A stretch of DNA of 18,159 nucleotides from Discostella pseudostelligera (GCA_036940085.1 JALLBK010000985.1:1-18159), one strand, 5' to 3'; shown: positions 6,950 to 16,400, counted from the stretch's first letter. The notes: a model not told the origin generated them from the sequence alone. Made by a program: numbers and translations.

Positions 6950-8941
6950 TCATATTTCAACAAGGGTTGCATTCGTCACAAACCAGTTGCATTCGCTTTC
7001 TTGCTCCAATACCCAATGAATTGGAATGTGCTCCGTACAAAGTGTCCTGAGCAATTCACCAGCATAATGTAAACAAGGATGGTGGGAGGAAGTATCAGGT
7101 GTTGTCGGATCCTTCATCACCATATCTTCTACCGGCACATCCAAACAGAGAAGTTTCATCGCATCGCCACATGCATGCACCACAATCGTAGCATCATGTT
7201 CCCCATCACTCTTCTCTACTTGTACTGACTTGTCCTTGTTTCGATCCAATATCAAAGTTGCCGACTTATACGATGGATTCAACACAAATGAATTCATTCC
7301 GGTGGATATTCGTGGAACATCGATTAGAAATCGAGAGAGTGCATGGGGAGATTGCCAATGTGAACCTTCCATGAAGGAGATCTCCACTCCATCGACAATG
7401 ATGTCTAGTAGCGGTGCTGTAAATGCCATTACTCCTCGAGAATGGATAGAGGGTGTTATTGAATCTCGTTTCAAGATCAATCCTTCTGCTGATTGTTGTT
7501 CGAGTTGATGTTGCTGTGTCATTCCAAAGTTTTGCTGAGAATCGTACCAGTTCACATCTTCCCGTGCCGATCGATGTTGTTGTTGCTGTGCATGGACAAA
7601 ATACGGATGATCTGGAGTGAAAATGGTAGCCGTGGTTTCTCTCGTTGGTACAAGTATCAAAGACGATGTGCATGCACCACCGCTCCCTATCAAGGCGTGG
7701 CTCAATACATGTGTCACTAACACATGTGCACCATCCTTCACGGATTGTAACATCACGGAGGATATTGATTTTGGGATGGTTATGGCGCCTGCTACGGCAG
7801 TACTACCCGATGACACAGCTTGTCCAGAGCATGCCGAGCCTACCATTCCAAGGATGTCATCGCTTCCTGGCCCATCGGATAGGATCACATGAGTCACATC
7901 CGGAACAATCGTAGATTTGTTCGGGGTAGCATGTACAGACATGACCTTTTCGCATCGCAGAACCTTCACAACGATATGGCTTAGCAAGTTGGGTGTAGAA
8001 ATGTCACGTAGTTTCCGTCTTTGACATCGTTGATTTGCTGGGAGAATTGCTGTCGACTGCATTGAGGACGATTCAAGTCAGGTTTGTAGAACGAGATAAT
8101 ATTGATGAAATTTACTCTCCACGTACCATTGAATTTCTATGCCTCGGGATTGCGCAATACCAGCTGGCAAGCTCCGCGACAACTTCTCTGGAAGTTTCCA
8201 AACTCGGTGGAATGATCATCTCCCATTCCAAGTCATAACCATCCCGCTGATTNTTAGTAATGGATTATGCACTGTCTCATCATCATTGTTGTTGCCGTCG
8301 GTGAGCTTTCTCTTCTTGCCTAGAATCGAATCATTGTCATAATCATGCCGCACCTCCAATCGATTCAGGCGGAAGACATCTCCTGGTTGTACCTCGCCTA
8401 GTCCACCCGCTGAAGATTGAGCATTGCATTTGGTAGGTGTGGAAGAAACAGGTCGTCGTCTCAACCTCCCTCCCATACCTCCGACCCCCACCAACGAAGA
8501 CGAAGTAAAATTGTTTTTATTGAATACGGAAGAAGCAGGTATGGTAACTCGAGCACATTGTCCTGGAGGCAGAGACTGATCACCAATCAATAAAGTAATG
8601 CGTGGGTCATCACTGCCTTTTGCATATTTCGTTGATGAAGTGGATGACTGCATGGTAGTAGTTGTCATGGAGAGGACAACTGCCACAATGTCACTGGCGC
8701 TTCCACCGGTATCCTCGTTGGGAAGAGTTCGATGATTCCAAATTGCAGAAGCAATGGAATATGGTGCAATGCCCCCATGATCATGTTGATTTGCGCTCGA
8801 TGGTACTTTGTGCACAACGGAATTATTTGGTTGCTGTGGCTGAGAGAATCGATCATCGTCTTCTTTTTCGACATCATCGTTGATTGGTAAGTTGCGGTTG
8901 CGACTGCATCTTGCCCCTTCCTCTGGAATAGAGGTGATCAT
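6950..8941 (-). CDS. POT1-like telomere end-binding protein (OB folds), 2 exons; frame broken at N8253
   Basis: Exon 1 (8941-8127) and exon 2 (8056-6950) are separated by a 70-bp intron (GTACGT...GCAG). Exon 1 reads out of frame after the ambiguous base at 8253. If one base is missing there, the frame stays open to a donor that joins exon 2 in phase, giving about 640 aa, close to animal POT1. First OB-like unit, ~82-235: DIVAVVLS, RITLLIGDQSLPPG, then GDVFRLNRLEV, the order of strands in the Telo_bind fold. After it comes a linker with REVVAELASWY, resembling the helix between OB1 and OB2 of POT1. A second OB-like unit follows (~290-345): LLSHIVVKVLRCEKV and THVILSDGPG. The C-terminal ~250 residues are unassigned and may hold a third OB fold. 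GKKRKL (208-213) is a candidate nuclear signal. By analogy it would bind the single-stranded telomeric overhang in the nucleus. The assignment rests on motif order, not alignment; another ssDNA-binding OB protein remains possible. Confidence 0.6.
8253..8253. other. Ambiguous base N with apparent one-base deletion
   Basis: This is the only N in the window. It falls in exon 1 of the POT1-like gene. Upstream codons (HNPLL) and downstream codons (RDGYDLEWEMIIPP) are both coding-like but differ by one frame; adding a single base at or next to the N reconciles them. The frame as written ends 19 codons later at a TGA. An assembly or base-calling error is the simplest reading. Confidence 0.8.
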
Positions 8942-9482
8942 CCGATTCTCAAATCAATAATTCTGCGCTCATTGATACCTTCGCCATTGCTGTCATCGTG
9001 TGGCGACCTCCGCGCCGCCGCCGCATTGGTTCACAATTCAGCAGTCCGACGGCGCTCGTCGTCGCGTCTCCGTTCGATGAAGCAATTCAGTAGAGAACAA
9101 AGTATGACTATAGCTAAGAAGAGTAGGAATGCGAGCATAGCCTCTCGTCGCGGCCTTCCGTTTCCATTGATCGCGACGGAGTTGGCAAAGCTCAATCGAT
9201 ACCACCTGTGCAGGGTGTTGGTGTGTTGGTGTTGAACCACAGAATAATGAACAAGGATCTGCAAATCAGCGATACTTTTGGATCAGATCTCGTGGAAAAA
9301 TTCGCCAAAGATCTACTACTACTATGATCCTTAACGAGTTCAGAGTCCACCACCATCGACATGGACGAAGATCATCTAAAAGCAATAGGTTTAGCAAAGG
9401 AGTAGATACTATGGATTATATAATACATTTGGATTGGTTCAGTACAATACTGGTACAGCTATTTGTTTGTTAAGAATGTATG
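8942..9482. other. Intergenic region (541 bp) between POT1-like gene and cyclin
   Basis: The region holds the promoter of the POT1-like gene (minus strand, start 8941) and the 3' flank of the cyclin gene. In the POT1-like frame an in-frame TGA lies shortly upstream of the ATG at 8941, so that start is not extendable without another exon. A 35-codon minus-strand ORF (9138-9031) encodes a hydrophobic helix and a basic tail; see findings. Two longer open frames (8972-9235 + and 9264-9031 -) begin only with TTG and lack coding signs. The 9290-9480 part is AT-rich with nothing recognisable. Confidence 0.5.
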
Positions 9483-10370
9483 CTATGCCGTTCGAGCGCT
9501 TTGTACTACGCTAATCGGTGATAATGATCCAACCTCCACATTGTATGACATGTCGGCACTTGTATTGGGCACTGGCTGCTGCTGCTTCTCTTGTGATATT
9601 ATGTTCGATTCGCATTGTGATGATTGTAACAGGAGGTATTGTTGTGCGGCAGCAATATCGACCGAGGATAGGTCGAAGTTGCACAGTGTGGATAGTCGAA
9701 CCCAGATGGCTTGACTCTCCTCGAGCGTTAAGACGTCACTTGCAGCCAACGCACTCACGACGCAGCTAATGCCCAACACAGATGGTCTGCAGCACCAAAA
9801 GTTGACATCGGCAACAGCATTATCCATATGCTTCTCACATGATCCAAGAATACTATCGGCAATATAGGAGGGTACGTTGTCATCCTCGCGTATAAGTTCG
9901 CATATCGATCTGGCAAAGTCCATACCGGTAGGGCATGAAACTCTCCATTCGAGTGCGGTGAGAATATCATATTCCATGTTGATGATGTCTTCTTCGGTGT
10001 GAATTCCACGGCATAACATGACTAGTACATCTACTCCCAACACAACCGGCTCATGAATCTTGACGGCGGTGTAGAATGCGGTCACTGCCGCGAGCTGGAA
10101 TTCAAGTTTGTCCTTGAGAACATGGACGGATTTTCCCTTACCGGAGCACAAATACCGATCGAAGTACGACATGGCGATCCAAACAGTGTCAGGACTGAGC
10201 AATAGCGTCTTCTGAACTTGCTGGATCCACGTAATCATGGCATTCCGCCATGCTTTGTTGATGCCGCAGGCGTTGGTATTCTTGAAATACTTGAAAAATT
10301 TCAAGGTTGACTCTTGAGCCAACATGACGTCAAGATGGCTTAGAGCGTCGATGCAGTTGCTGTTGATCAT
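9483..10370 (-). CDS. Cyclin-box protein, diatom-type cyclin
   Basis: A single exon of 295 aa runs from ATG 10370 to TAG at 9483-9485. The N-terminal cyclin box covers about residues 38-150. It contains WRNAMITWIQQV (helix 1), VWIAMSYFDRYL (the classic cyclin YxDRYL motif) and LAAVTAFYTAVKIHEP, whose Lys corresponds to the conserved CDK-contacting residue. EEDIINMEYDILTALEWRV supplies the conserved Glu region. A helical second half (about 155-240) fits a degenerate C-terminal cyclin fold. A Gln-rich, low-complexity tail follows (QEKQQQPVP). No destruction box (RxxL in the usual context) is evident near the N-terminus. The MSYFDRYL motif and short N-terminus resemble the expanded diatom-specific cyclins linked to nutrient and light signals. 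This is a family-level inference; a partner CDK cannot be named. Confidence 0.88.
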   Translation of the reverse strand: MINSNCIDALSHLDVMLAQESTLKFFKYFKNTNACGINKAWRNAMITWIQQVQKTLLLSPDTVWIAMSYFDRYLCSGKGKSVHVLKDKLEFQLAAVTAFYTAVKIHEPVVLGVDVLVMLCRGIHTEEDIINMEYDILTALEWRVSCPTGMDFARSICELIREDDNVPSYIADSILGSCEKHMDNAVADVNFWCCRPSVLGISCVVSALAASDVLTLEESQAIWVRLSTLCNFDLSSVDIAAAQQYLLLQSSQCESNIISQEKQQQPVPNTSADMSYNVEVGSLSPISVVQSARTA

Positions 10371-10688
10371 TGTTGGAGTTTGTTGGATCGATTATGATTT
10401 TATGAGAGCGATAGCGGTAGAGAATTGAATTCCGATGGGGTATTGTTTGTGGACTGCACTCTCTCGTCATCGTCTCTCGTGAAACAAGACGCGAACCGTG
10501 ATGCCTCGTGATCGGTAATCTCTGTGAATGCAGAGGTCACACCTTTTCCGCGACACAGAAGACGGGAACGCGTAGGTCATTTGAAGTTGGGGAATCACGG
10601 TCATTGTGGTCATCACTCGGGTAAGTTGTTTGTGTGCAATGACTTGTTGATCAACCTTCAACAATTGGCTTCAACTTCATCAACCCAG

Positions 10689-10720
<32 letters not shown>

Positions 10721-10961
10721 ATTATGTCTCTTTCTCGAATTTGAATGGCTCTTATCAGTTCCTCAATATGTAGACTTCATGTCCATACGGTTTCCTCAGC
10801 ACGTAGAATTCAAAAAACAAATATGGCGCGCCGTATTCCACGTGGAAGATTTCGTCCTCATCCATCCCAACGTTCAAACCTGTTCAAACCAATGCAACGC
10901 ATACATCATTACTCAGTGTATTACCGACTCATTTTCTTATATGGTAGGAGTAGTTGTTTTA
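10371..10961. other. Intergenic region (591 bp) upstream of the cyclin gene
   Basis: Contains the promoter of the cyclin gene near 10371 and the 3' flank of the methyltransferase near 10961. The only structured element is a (GACA)n microsatellite at 10690-10720. A plus-strand open frame (10745-11107, 120 codons) starts with ATG but is Arg-rich, has no recognisable motif and runs antisense into the 3' end of the methyltransferase, so I do not call it. A 65-codon minus frame (10664-10467) is likewise unconvincing. No tRNA-like cloverleaf was seen. Confidence 0.5.
10690..10720. repeat. (AGAC/GACA)n tetranucleotide microsatellite
   Basis: About 7.5 perfect, uninterrupted GACA units lie between the cyclin and methyltransferase genes, about 320 bp upstream of the cyclin start codon. 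Such a perfect array is prone to slippage and should vary in length among strains. Confidence 0.95.
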
Positions 10962-12872
10962 TCACACTAAAGGAACAAAAAATGCAAGCGTTTCAATTGC
11001 GTCGGATCCTGGAAAAAGAAGATAGCCTTCAGCGAACCCTACCCTCCACTTTCCACTCTTCAACAACATCTCACAATCACGTTGAAATGCTGGAAAGCCG
11101 CAGCTAACATACACCACAAGTTTCATCGTTTTCCACCCCTCCTTGCATAAATAATGGACTACCTCATCATCCAATCCTTTCCGAGGCGGATCGACAATCA
11201 ATACTTGACACCTCTGAAACAATTCTGGATCGGAAGTTACCATATCTGCAGCATTCAATTGCCGATAGACAAGTCGAGACTGAATGTCAGGAGGTAAAGC
11301 GCGAACAGAATCATAAAAGCATCGCGAGTTATTTGGGTTTTCATCCGATGAAACGAGCGAAGCTACCATATCCGAGACATGCAAGCCAATTGTTCCAACT
11401 CCTCCATAGAGTTCAACGCAAGTAATAGTGTCACTGTCGAATTGTTGCATTCTTTCTCGTATTCTTCCAACAATATTCGTGAACGAATCCAAGTTGGCTT
11501 GGCGGAATACATTGGGTGGGAAATTCAGTGGTATCAAAAACTGTGGTGGCATTGGGCGGGCAATACCGTGCTGTTGATTGGCATGTCCTTGTTTGTTGTC
11601 GAAGTTGAGGTGCTCGATAATCGAACGAGGGCCATAGACATGCTCCCAACATGTAGAGTCGAAGGAAAATATGGCATTGGAATGTTTCCATGATTGATTG
11701 TAGTTGATCCATAGTGAATGCAGATTTAATTTGTCGTGATTGCGATGTTTCGTTTGGTTTGGTAGTTCTGATGCGGTGCTGGGTTTGTTGGAGTTGCAAT
11801 TCGACTTCATATTGTCTCCCTGATTAGTATTGTTCGATTCGACATTCTTCTCTGAAGCCTTTCCTTCGTGGCGACCTCTTCGTCGTCTTTTCTTTGGTGG
11901 AAAATCCAAGGAGTAGGTTGTGTCAATAGAATCCGTCGAAGTTGCGACCCCGCTCTCATTCGCCTCGCGACTATCTTTGGATGGTTTCTTCTTCATTTCG
12001 ACACTCGACATGTCAATAAGCTTCTTAACAAGTTTCTGTAGAATAGGATCATCAATAGATTCACTACCACCATGTTGTTGATTTCTTTTCGAGCTGAGAG
12101 TAGGAGGAGGCGGAGGCGGAGTGTTCCATACCAAAGTGATTTGTACTGCTCCAGATTCTCGTGCTACATTGATGGCGACATATCGTAGCTGTCCAACCCC
12201 ACTTTCACTGTCTTTCTTTGAGAGCATTGCATCGTCTACACCGGCATTAGTTGAGTGTTTTGTAGCACCTCTAGCACTGGATCTCGCCTCCCCATTTTCT
12301 GCCACAGACGTTTCTTGATAGGGGACAACACCCAGATCATGACAAGCCTTTTCGATACAATCCACAGCCCGATTAATGGATGGATGATGAGCACGACAGT
12401 TTGGAACTGGTAGCAGTGTATGTGATTGCGGGAGGAAAAGTCCAATAGCAACTTTTGGCTTTGCATTATTGGCGGAAGATGGTGTTGTTGCGCGTACAGC
12501 AAGCTTGGAGACGGTCCTCCATCCCTCCAGTGCACCTACATGAACACGAAACGTGGGTATGGTGCAATTTTGAAGAATATCTTTGAAGAATTGTTTGGCA
12601 GCTTGGACATTCGGTGCTTTTACTGGATCGGTAATGAATTTCATGGATGGATCTTTCATGTTGTATTTCGTCTTGGAGTTGTTGTTGTTGTTGGACGCGG
12701 TGACGTCCCCAGCCGTAGCCGCCGCGTCGGACGTCGCGTCGGCGCTGGACGACGACCCCTGCTTTTTAGCTCGGCGTTTCCGACGGTTACGTAGCTGCGT
12801 TGGGGTTAAATATTCCGGTTCGCCCTTCTGAGGAACAGTGCTAGTGGTACGCTTCCTCTTAATTGGCTTCAT
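10962..12872 (-). CDS. RNA (uracil-5)-methyltransferase, TrmA/RlmD-like
   Basis: A single exon of 636 aa begins at ATG 12872 and ends in TGA at 10964-10962. The class I SAM-dependent fold is at the C-terminus. IPLNFPPNVFRQANLDSF precedes motif I, CVELYGGVGTIGLHVSD (SAM loop, about 487-499). Motif IV is VDPPRKGLD (~560-568). The catalytic Cys lies in VYVSCGFPAF (Cys591), and the general-base Glu in DAIETLAFF (Glu627); the 36-residue Cys-Glu spacing matches the TrmA/RlmD family. It should convert uridine to 5-methyluridine in tRNA or rRNA. The N-terminus is Lys/Arg-rich (PIKRKR, RRKRRAKK) and a second basic cluster (PPKKRRRRGRHEG) lies in the middle, suggesting nuclear or nucleolar residence. 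No TRAM domain or Fe-S cysteine set is evident. About 200 residues of Ser/Asn/Lys-rich low complexity separate the N-terminal and catalytic parts. No plastid presequence is apparent. Confidence 0.87.
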   Translation of the reverse strand: MKPIKRKRTTSTVPQKGEPEYLTPTQLRNRRKRRAKKQGSSSSADATSDAAATAGDVTASNNNNNSKTKYNMKDPSMKFITDPVKAPNVQAAKQFFKDILQNCTIPTFRVHVGALEGWRTVSKLAVRATTPSSANNAKPKVAIGLFLPQSHTLLPVPNCRAHHPSINRAVDCIEKACHDLGVVPYQETSVAENGEARSSARGATKHSTNAGVDDAMLSKKDSESGVGQLRYVAINVARESGAVQITLVWNTPPPPPPTLSSKRNQQHGGSESIDDPILQKLVKKLIDMSSVEMKKKPSKDSREANESGVATSTDSIDTTYSLDFPPKKRRRRGRHEGKASEKNVESNNTNQGDNMKSNCNSNKPSTASELPNQTKHRNHDKLNLHSLWINYNQSWKHSNAIFSFDSTCWEHVYGPRSIIEHLNFDNKQGHANQQHGIARPMPPQFLIPLNFPPNVFRQANLDSFTNIVGRIRERMQQFDSDTITCVELYGGVGTIGLHVSDMVASLVSSDENPNNSRCFYDSVRALPPDIQSRLVYRQLNAADMVTSDPELFQRCQVLIVDPPRKGLDDEVVHYLCKEGWKTMKLVVYVSCGFPAFQRDCEMLLKSGKWRVGFAEGYLLFPGSDAIETLAFFVPLV

Positions 12873-12890
12873 GGTGCATAGTGGGGGTCG

Positions 12891-12973
12891 GTGGATGATG
12901 GATGGATATCATCATGGATGGATCGATGGCCAGGGCGGGCGGATGGAGGACGGAGGGAGGGATGGATTGATGG
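12891..12973. repeat. Imperfect GGATGG-rich purine tract in methyltransferase 5' region
   Basis: Many GGATGG/GATGGA units, imperfect and interspersed with GGGCGG and GGAGG, sit within 20-100 bp upstream of the methyltransferase start codon (12872). On the transcribed-sense (minus) strand it reads as a CCATCC pyrimidine-rich leader. This is simple-sequence DNA; a promoter or 5' UTR role is possible but unproven. Confidence 0.7.
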
Positions 12974-13020
12974 CTTCCCGCCATTCTTCGCCAAAAAATA
13001 GTTGCTTCCCGCTATTTTTG
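12973..13020. promoter_or_regulatory. Paired GCTTCCCGC elements, one within an AT-stem hairpin
   Basis: The nonamer GCTTCCCGC occurs at 12973-12981 and again at 13004-13012, a 31-bp step (about three helical turns). The second copy lies largely in the loop of an inverted repeat, AAAAATAG (12994-13001) and CTATTTTT (13012-13019). TTCCCGC is the core recognised by E2F/DP factors in eukaryotes. The elements lie about 100-140 bp upstream of the methyltransferase start. Regulatory use is inferred. Confidence 0.35.
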
Positions 13021-13459
13021 CCACCTCAATCGATGATCTTCTGATCGGGGGTGATCGACGATGACGATGGAGAATATGGATGATGGAAGCAACTTCCGAA
13101 GTTACGATAATGCGATGAATGCGATATCCTAGATTGAATGGATAATAATATGATGGAGGAATCTGCATGAAACTTAAGATAGGGTGGGAGCTTTTTGGTT
13201 TACTCTTAAGTTTATGATTTGTTGCTCTCTGAAACAAGCGTCTGAGCAAGCAATAAGATTTGCTCTCGATCCAACCATCTCCTTTCCCAGCTTTCATACA
13301 TCCTCAGTCTCCTTTAGGATGCGTGGATGTGTTTTCTGAGCTTACCACAAACAGCTGGTAGATCTTGCTCAGCTGCGGGTAGGAGGCGGTTGAGTCGAGG
13401 AAGTTCTTCCTTACCACCCGTCAGGTAAAGCTCGCTCTGCATCGCACATACCAATCAAT

Positions 13460-16400
13460 TTACTCGCCCATATCATCACCATTCCTTAGTGGAGTGGAAC
13501 CTTCTTGTTTGAATTTCTTAAAAAGCGCTCGTTCCAGTCTGTTTCCGCTCGTTATATCACGCAGCATGTCCGCAACAAACAATAGCCGTTCTCCTTTCTG
13601 TTTCTGCTGATGGTTGAGCCAACCTTCAATGTCTCCACTGGATACCAGAAGCGCCCCCATGTTCCCAGGGATCGATCGAGTGCCAAGGGGTGGGTAGAAC
13701 TCCTCCGTCAGCATCCTTTGAACTTCTGGGCGCAATACGGGCCGGAACATTTCACCTGATCTGCGTCCTCGTCCTGTTATTATCAATACATCTCTAGCCT
13801 TTGCATCGCCATCGTATGTTTGAGATCCAATGATTTCCTTCTGCAACGAAACACGGACTGCTGAATGAGCAACCGCGGCACTCATTCCATGTAGATCAAG
13901 CTTCAATTGCTCATCATCAATGCCGTCGAGTACAGGCCACGGCAAATGTCCATTAGTCACGCCATCGGCATACAATTGATCTGCTTCTGTGTACAAGCCA
14001 TTTTTGTACAACGCGTTTATGGCCTCGGTATGAATAGCCTTCTCATATGTGTACTCGGATACTTCCGACTTACCATCGAGGTTGTCCGAGGGAATATTGA
14101 GGACCTTCGTCACCAGAGTTAGCACCTCTTGACCACGGTAACGCTTAGCAAGAATTCGGCACGCAGACGCTACTGCTTCCTTCCGAGGTCGTCTTCCACC
14201 CCATTCGATCCAATCATCGATTGCACGCATCGACCAAGCATACTGACTCCTTGCTTCAAAGCATAACACTGCGGCGGTGAGAGCCCTAGCAATGCGATCA
14301 TATTTTCTATTCAATATTTCTAATGATGGCCTCGAAGGCCCAATGTCACCAGATGATGAGGACGAGGCAGTTGATTCACGAGCAAACTTGGGATGTGTAG
14401 CTTTTACGTATGGTTCCAAATAGGGAAGAGTGCCAACGCAAACTTTCCAGTGTCCACCTCGTGATGCAGCTATCAAAATCAACTTCCAATCTTGACCAGT
14501 GAGACCAAATGGACGATCAAGAATGGTCGACGATGAGCTCGATTCAATGTAATCTTCTTTCTGAGTTATTTCAGGAGTGGAGGTGCCCATCAATAGACGA
14601 GAGGATATAGTGATGAGTTCGGGTTCCTTATCATCACTCTTCGCCATTCCACGCAGCGACTTTCCATGTTGACGTATCTGGGATGCGAGGAATTGAATGT
14701 CATCCGCAAAGTTGAGTGCAGGAGTAATATTGCCTCCCTTAGCGCAAAATTTCAATAAAGATCGATGCAATCTTGGGAGTTCATCGAGGAATTTCTCTCC
14801 TGACTGAGTTGTGTCATTATTGCCAAGACGGAGTTCACGAATCGCAGCGCGATGCATCCGTCTCAGTATCGATCGTGCGTCTTGCCACAACCCCGCGGCA
14901 CAACATGCCTTGGCAACCGGAGAAAGTAAGCCTGGTGAGGGCTTCTCCACCGCTCTTAACATCGTCAGAGCTGCTCGCGCTCGAGCTAATGACGTGATGT
15001 AAATTGGCTCGACAATACCGTACTGCGAGTTGTCATTTCCCTGACGCTTCAACACGCGGGCAGCTTTGAACTCTTCTTTCGATGAAGTCATCGCCATTCG
15101 ACAATATTCCGATATAATCTCCTTCAGTGACCTCTGGTTGAGAGTCAATCCATTTTTCTTCATCGACAGCAAGATTTGGTCTGCCACACCCAACTCATCA
15201 TGCCGCAAGCAAGATGTGATGGCAGCGGAGTAAACCCCTTCTTCAATCAATGGTATTGAATCCTCCGACATGTGAGAGAGAATATCTATTGAGTATCTTG
15301 CCTTTAATATGTCGTTGGCGAAACTCTGCCCCCTCAAGCATATGAGCAATGCTAATATGGCCTCACAATCGGCAACCTTTCCAAGCGTTCTGATCACATG
15401 CTTAATCGATTCAGCGTTGAGCTTTGCATTCACCGTAGCCATCAACAATAGAATTTCAGGAACAAGTTGTACATCCCCTGTCTTGGAGGCAACGGACAAT
15501 GCAGCGTTTGCAACGAAGACTGTGCCCGTCACAGCTCTTCCCTTTAATGGCTTCTCAGTTATCCTACTGTTGTCGACGCTGCCTGGAATCATTTCAGACA
15601 CCACGTTGCTTCGCATAAACGTTTGGTCGGAATACGAACTGCGCAATATTGCCAATACATGCTCGGACGAGCCAGATGATGTTCCACACGCCATTATTGC
15701 ATTGTAGTAACTTATGGCATCGCGATCAATCCCACGGGCTTCCATCGTGTCCAAAATGTCAATGACAACCTCTGAAATATGATCGTACTTCGACAGACGA
15801 GTATTATTGTTGCCATCCGTTTTATGCTCATCATACTGTGACTCCTTCCAAGCCGCAAATGAACTTTCATCAAGTACGGAGAGAATCGTATTGTAGCTAA
15901 CAGTATCGGGCAGGGCTGTTACTGGTAACCCATTGCTGCTGTTGCCATTGTATTTCACTTCCATTTTGTGTAGAATATCAAAAGCCGTAGCAAGGTGAGA
16001 ACCCCTTGAAATCATTGATCTTACAGAGGAAGGAGCAACAGACGCAGATTCCGCGCATGCAGATATGGCAGCATTGTACACCCAGGTGTTTGGCTCTGCG
16101 GCAGAAGTCGACGATGATGCATTGTCCTCCATCTGGTTGAGTAGAGACAACGCCAACTTCCCTTGATTGCAGCGTGCGCAAGTCGATATTACTGATGAGT
16201 ACGTATATGTATTTGGCGGTGGTAGTGACCATCCTCTTTTCGTATTCGTGATGGATGCGGCAGTAGCCGATGTAGATGATGACTGCTGCATAGCATTCAG
16301 GACTGTAACGGCCGCCTTCCAATTACGTCCTTTATCGAATGTCGTCATGAGTGTAGAACAGGTGACAACATCGGGTGATATCTTGTCAGCCTAGGTATTG

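Larger units (their letters stand above)
12873..13459. other. Intergenic region (587 bp) upstream of the methyltransferase
   Basis: The 5' region of the methyltransferase (minus strand) occupies the left part: a strand-biased GGATGG-rich tract (12891-12973), then two GCTTCCCGC nonamers, one inside a hairpin. A 142-codon minus-strand ORF (13297-12869) starts with ATG and ends in a TGA that overlaps the methyltransferase ATG; it has no recognisable motif and may be a long uORF. The right part (13314-13442) holds a GC-richer 42-codon ORF of unknown meaning just beyond the PPR stop codon. No RNA gene was recognised. Confidence 0.5.

Noticed and set aside
8972..9264. Open frames on both strands (8972-9235 + and 9264-9031 -)
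   Set aside because: Both begin with TTG rather than ATG and show no family motif; only the internal 35-codon ATG ORF on the minus strand was kept as a low-weight finding.
10745..11107. 120-codon plus-strand ORF with ATG
   Set aside because: Arg-rich, no motif, antisense to the 3' end of the methyltransferase; better explained as a chance shadow.
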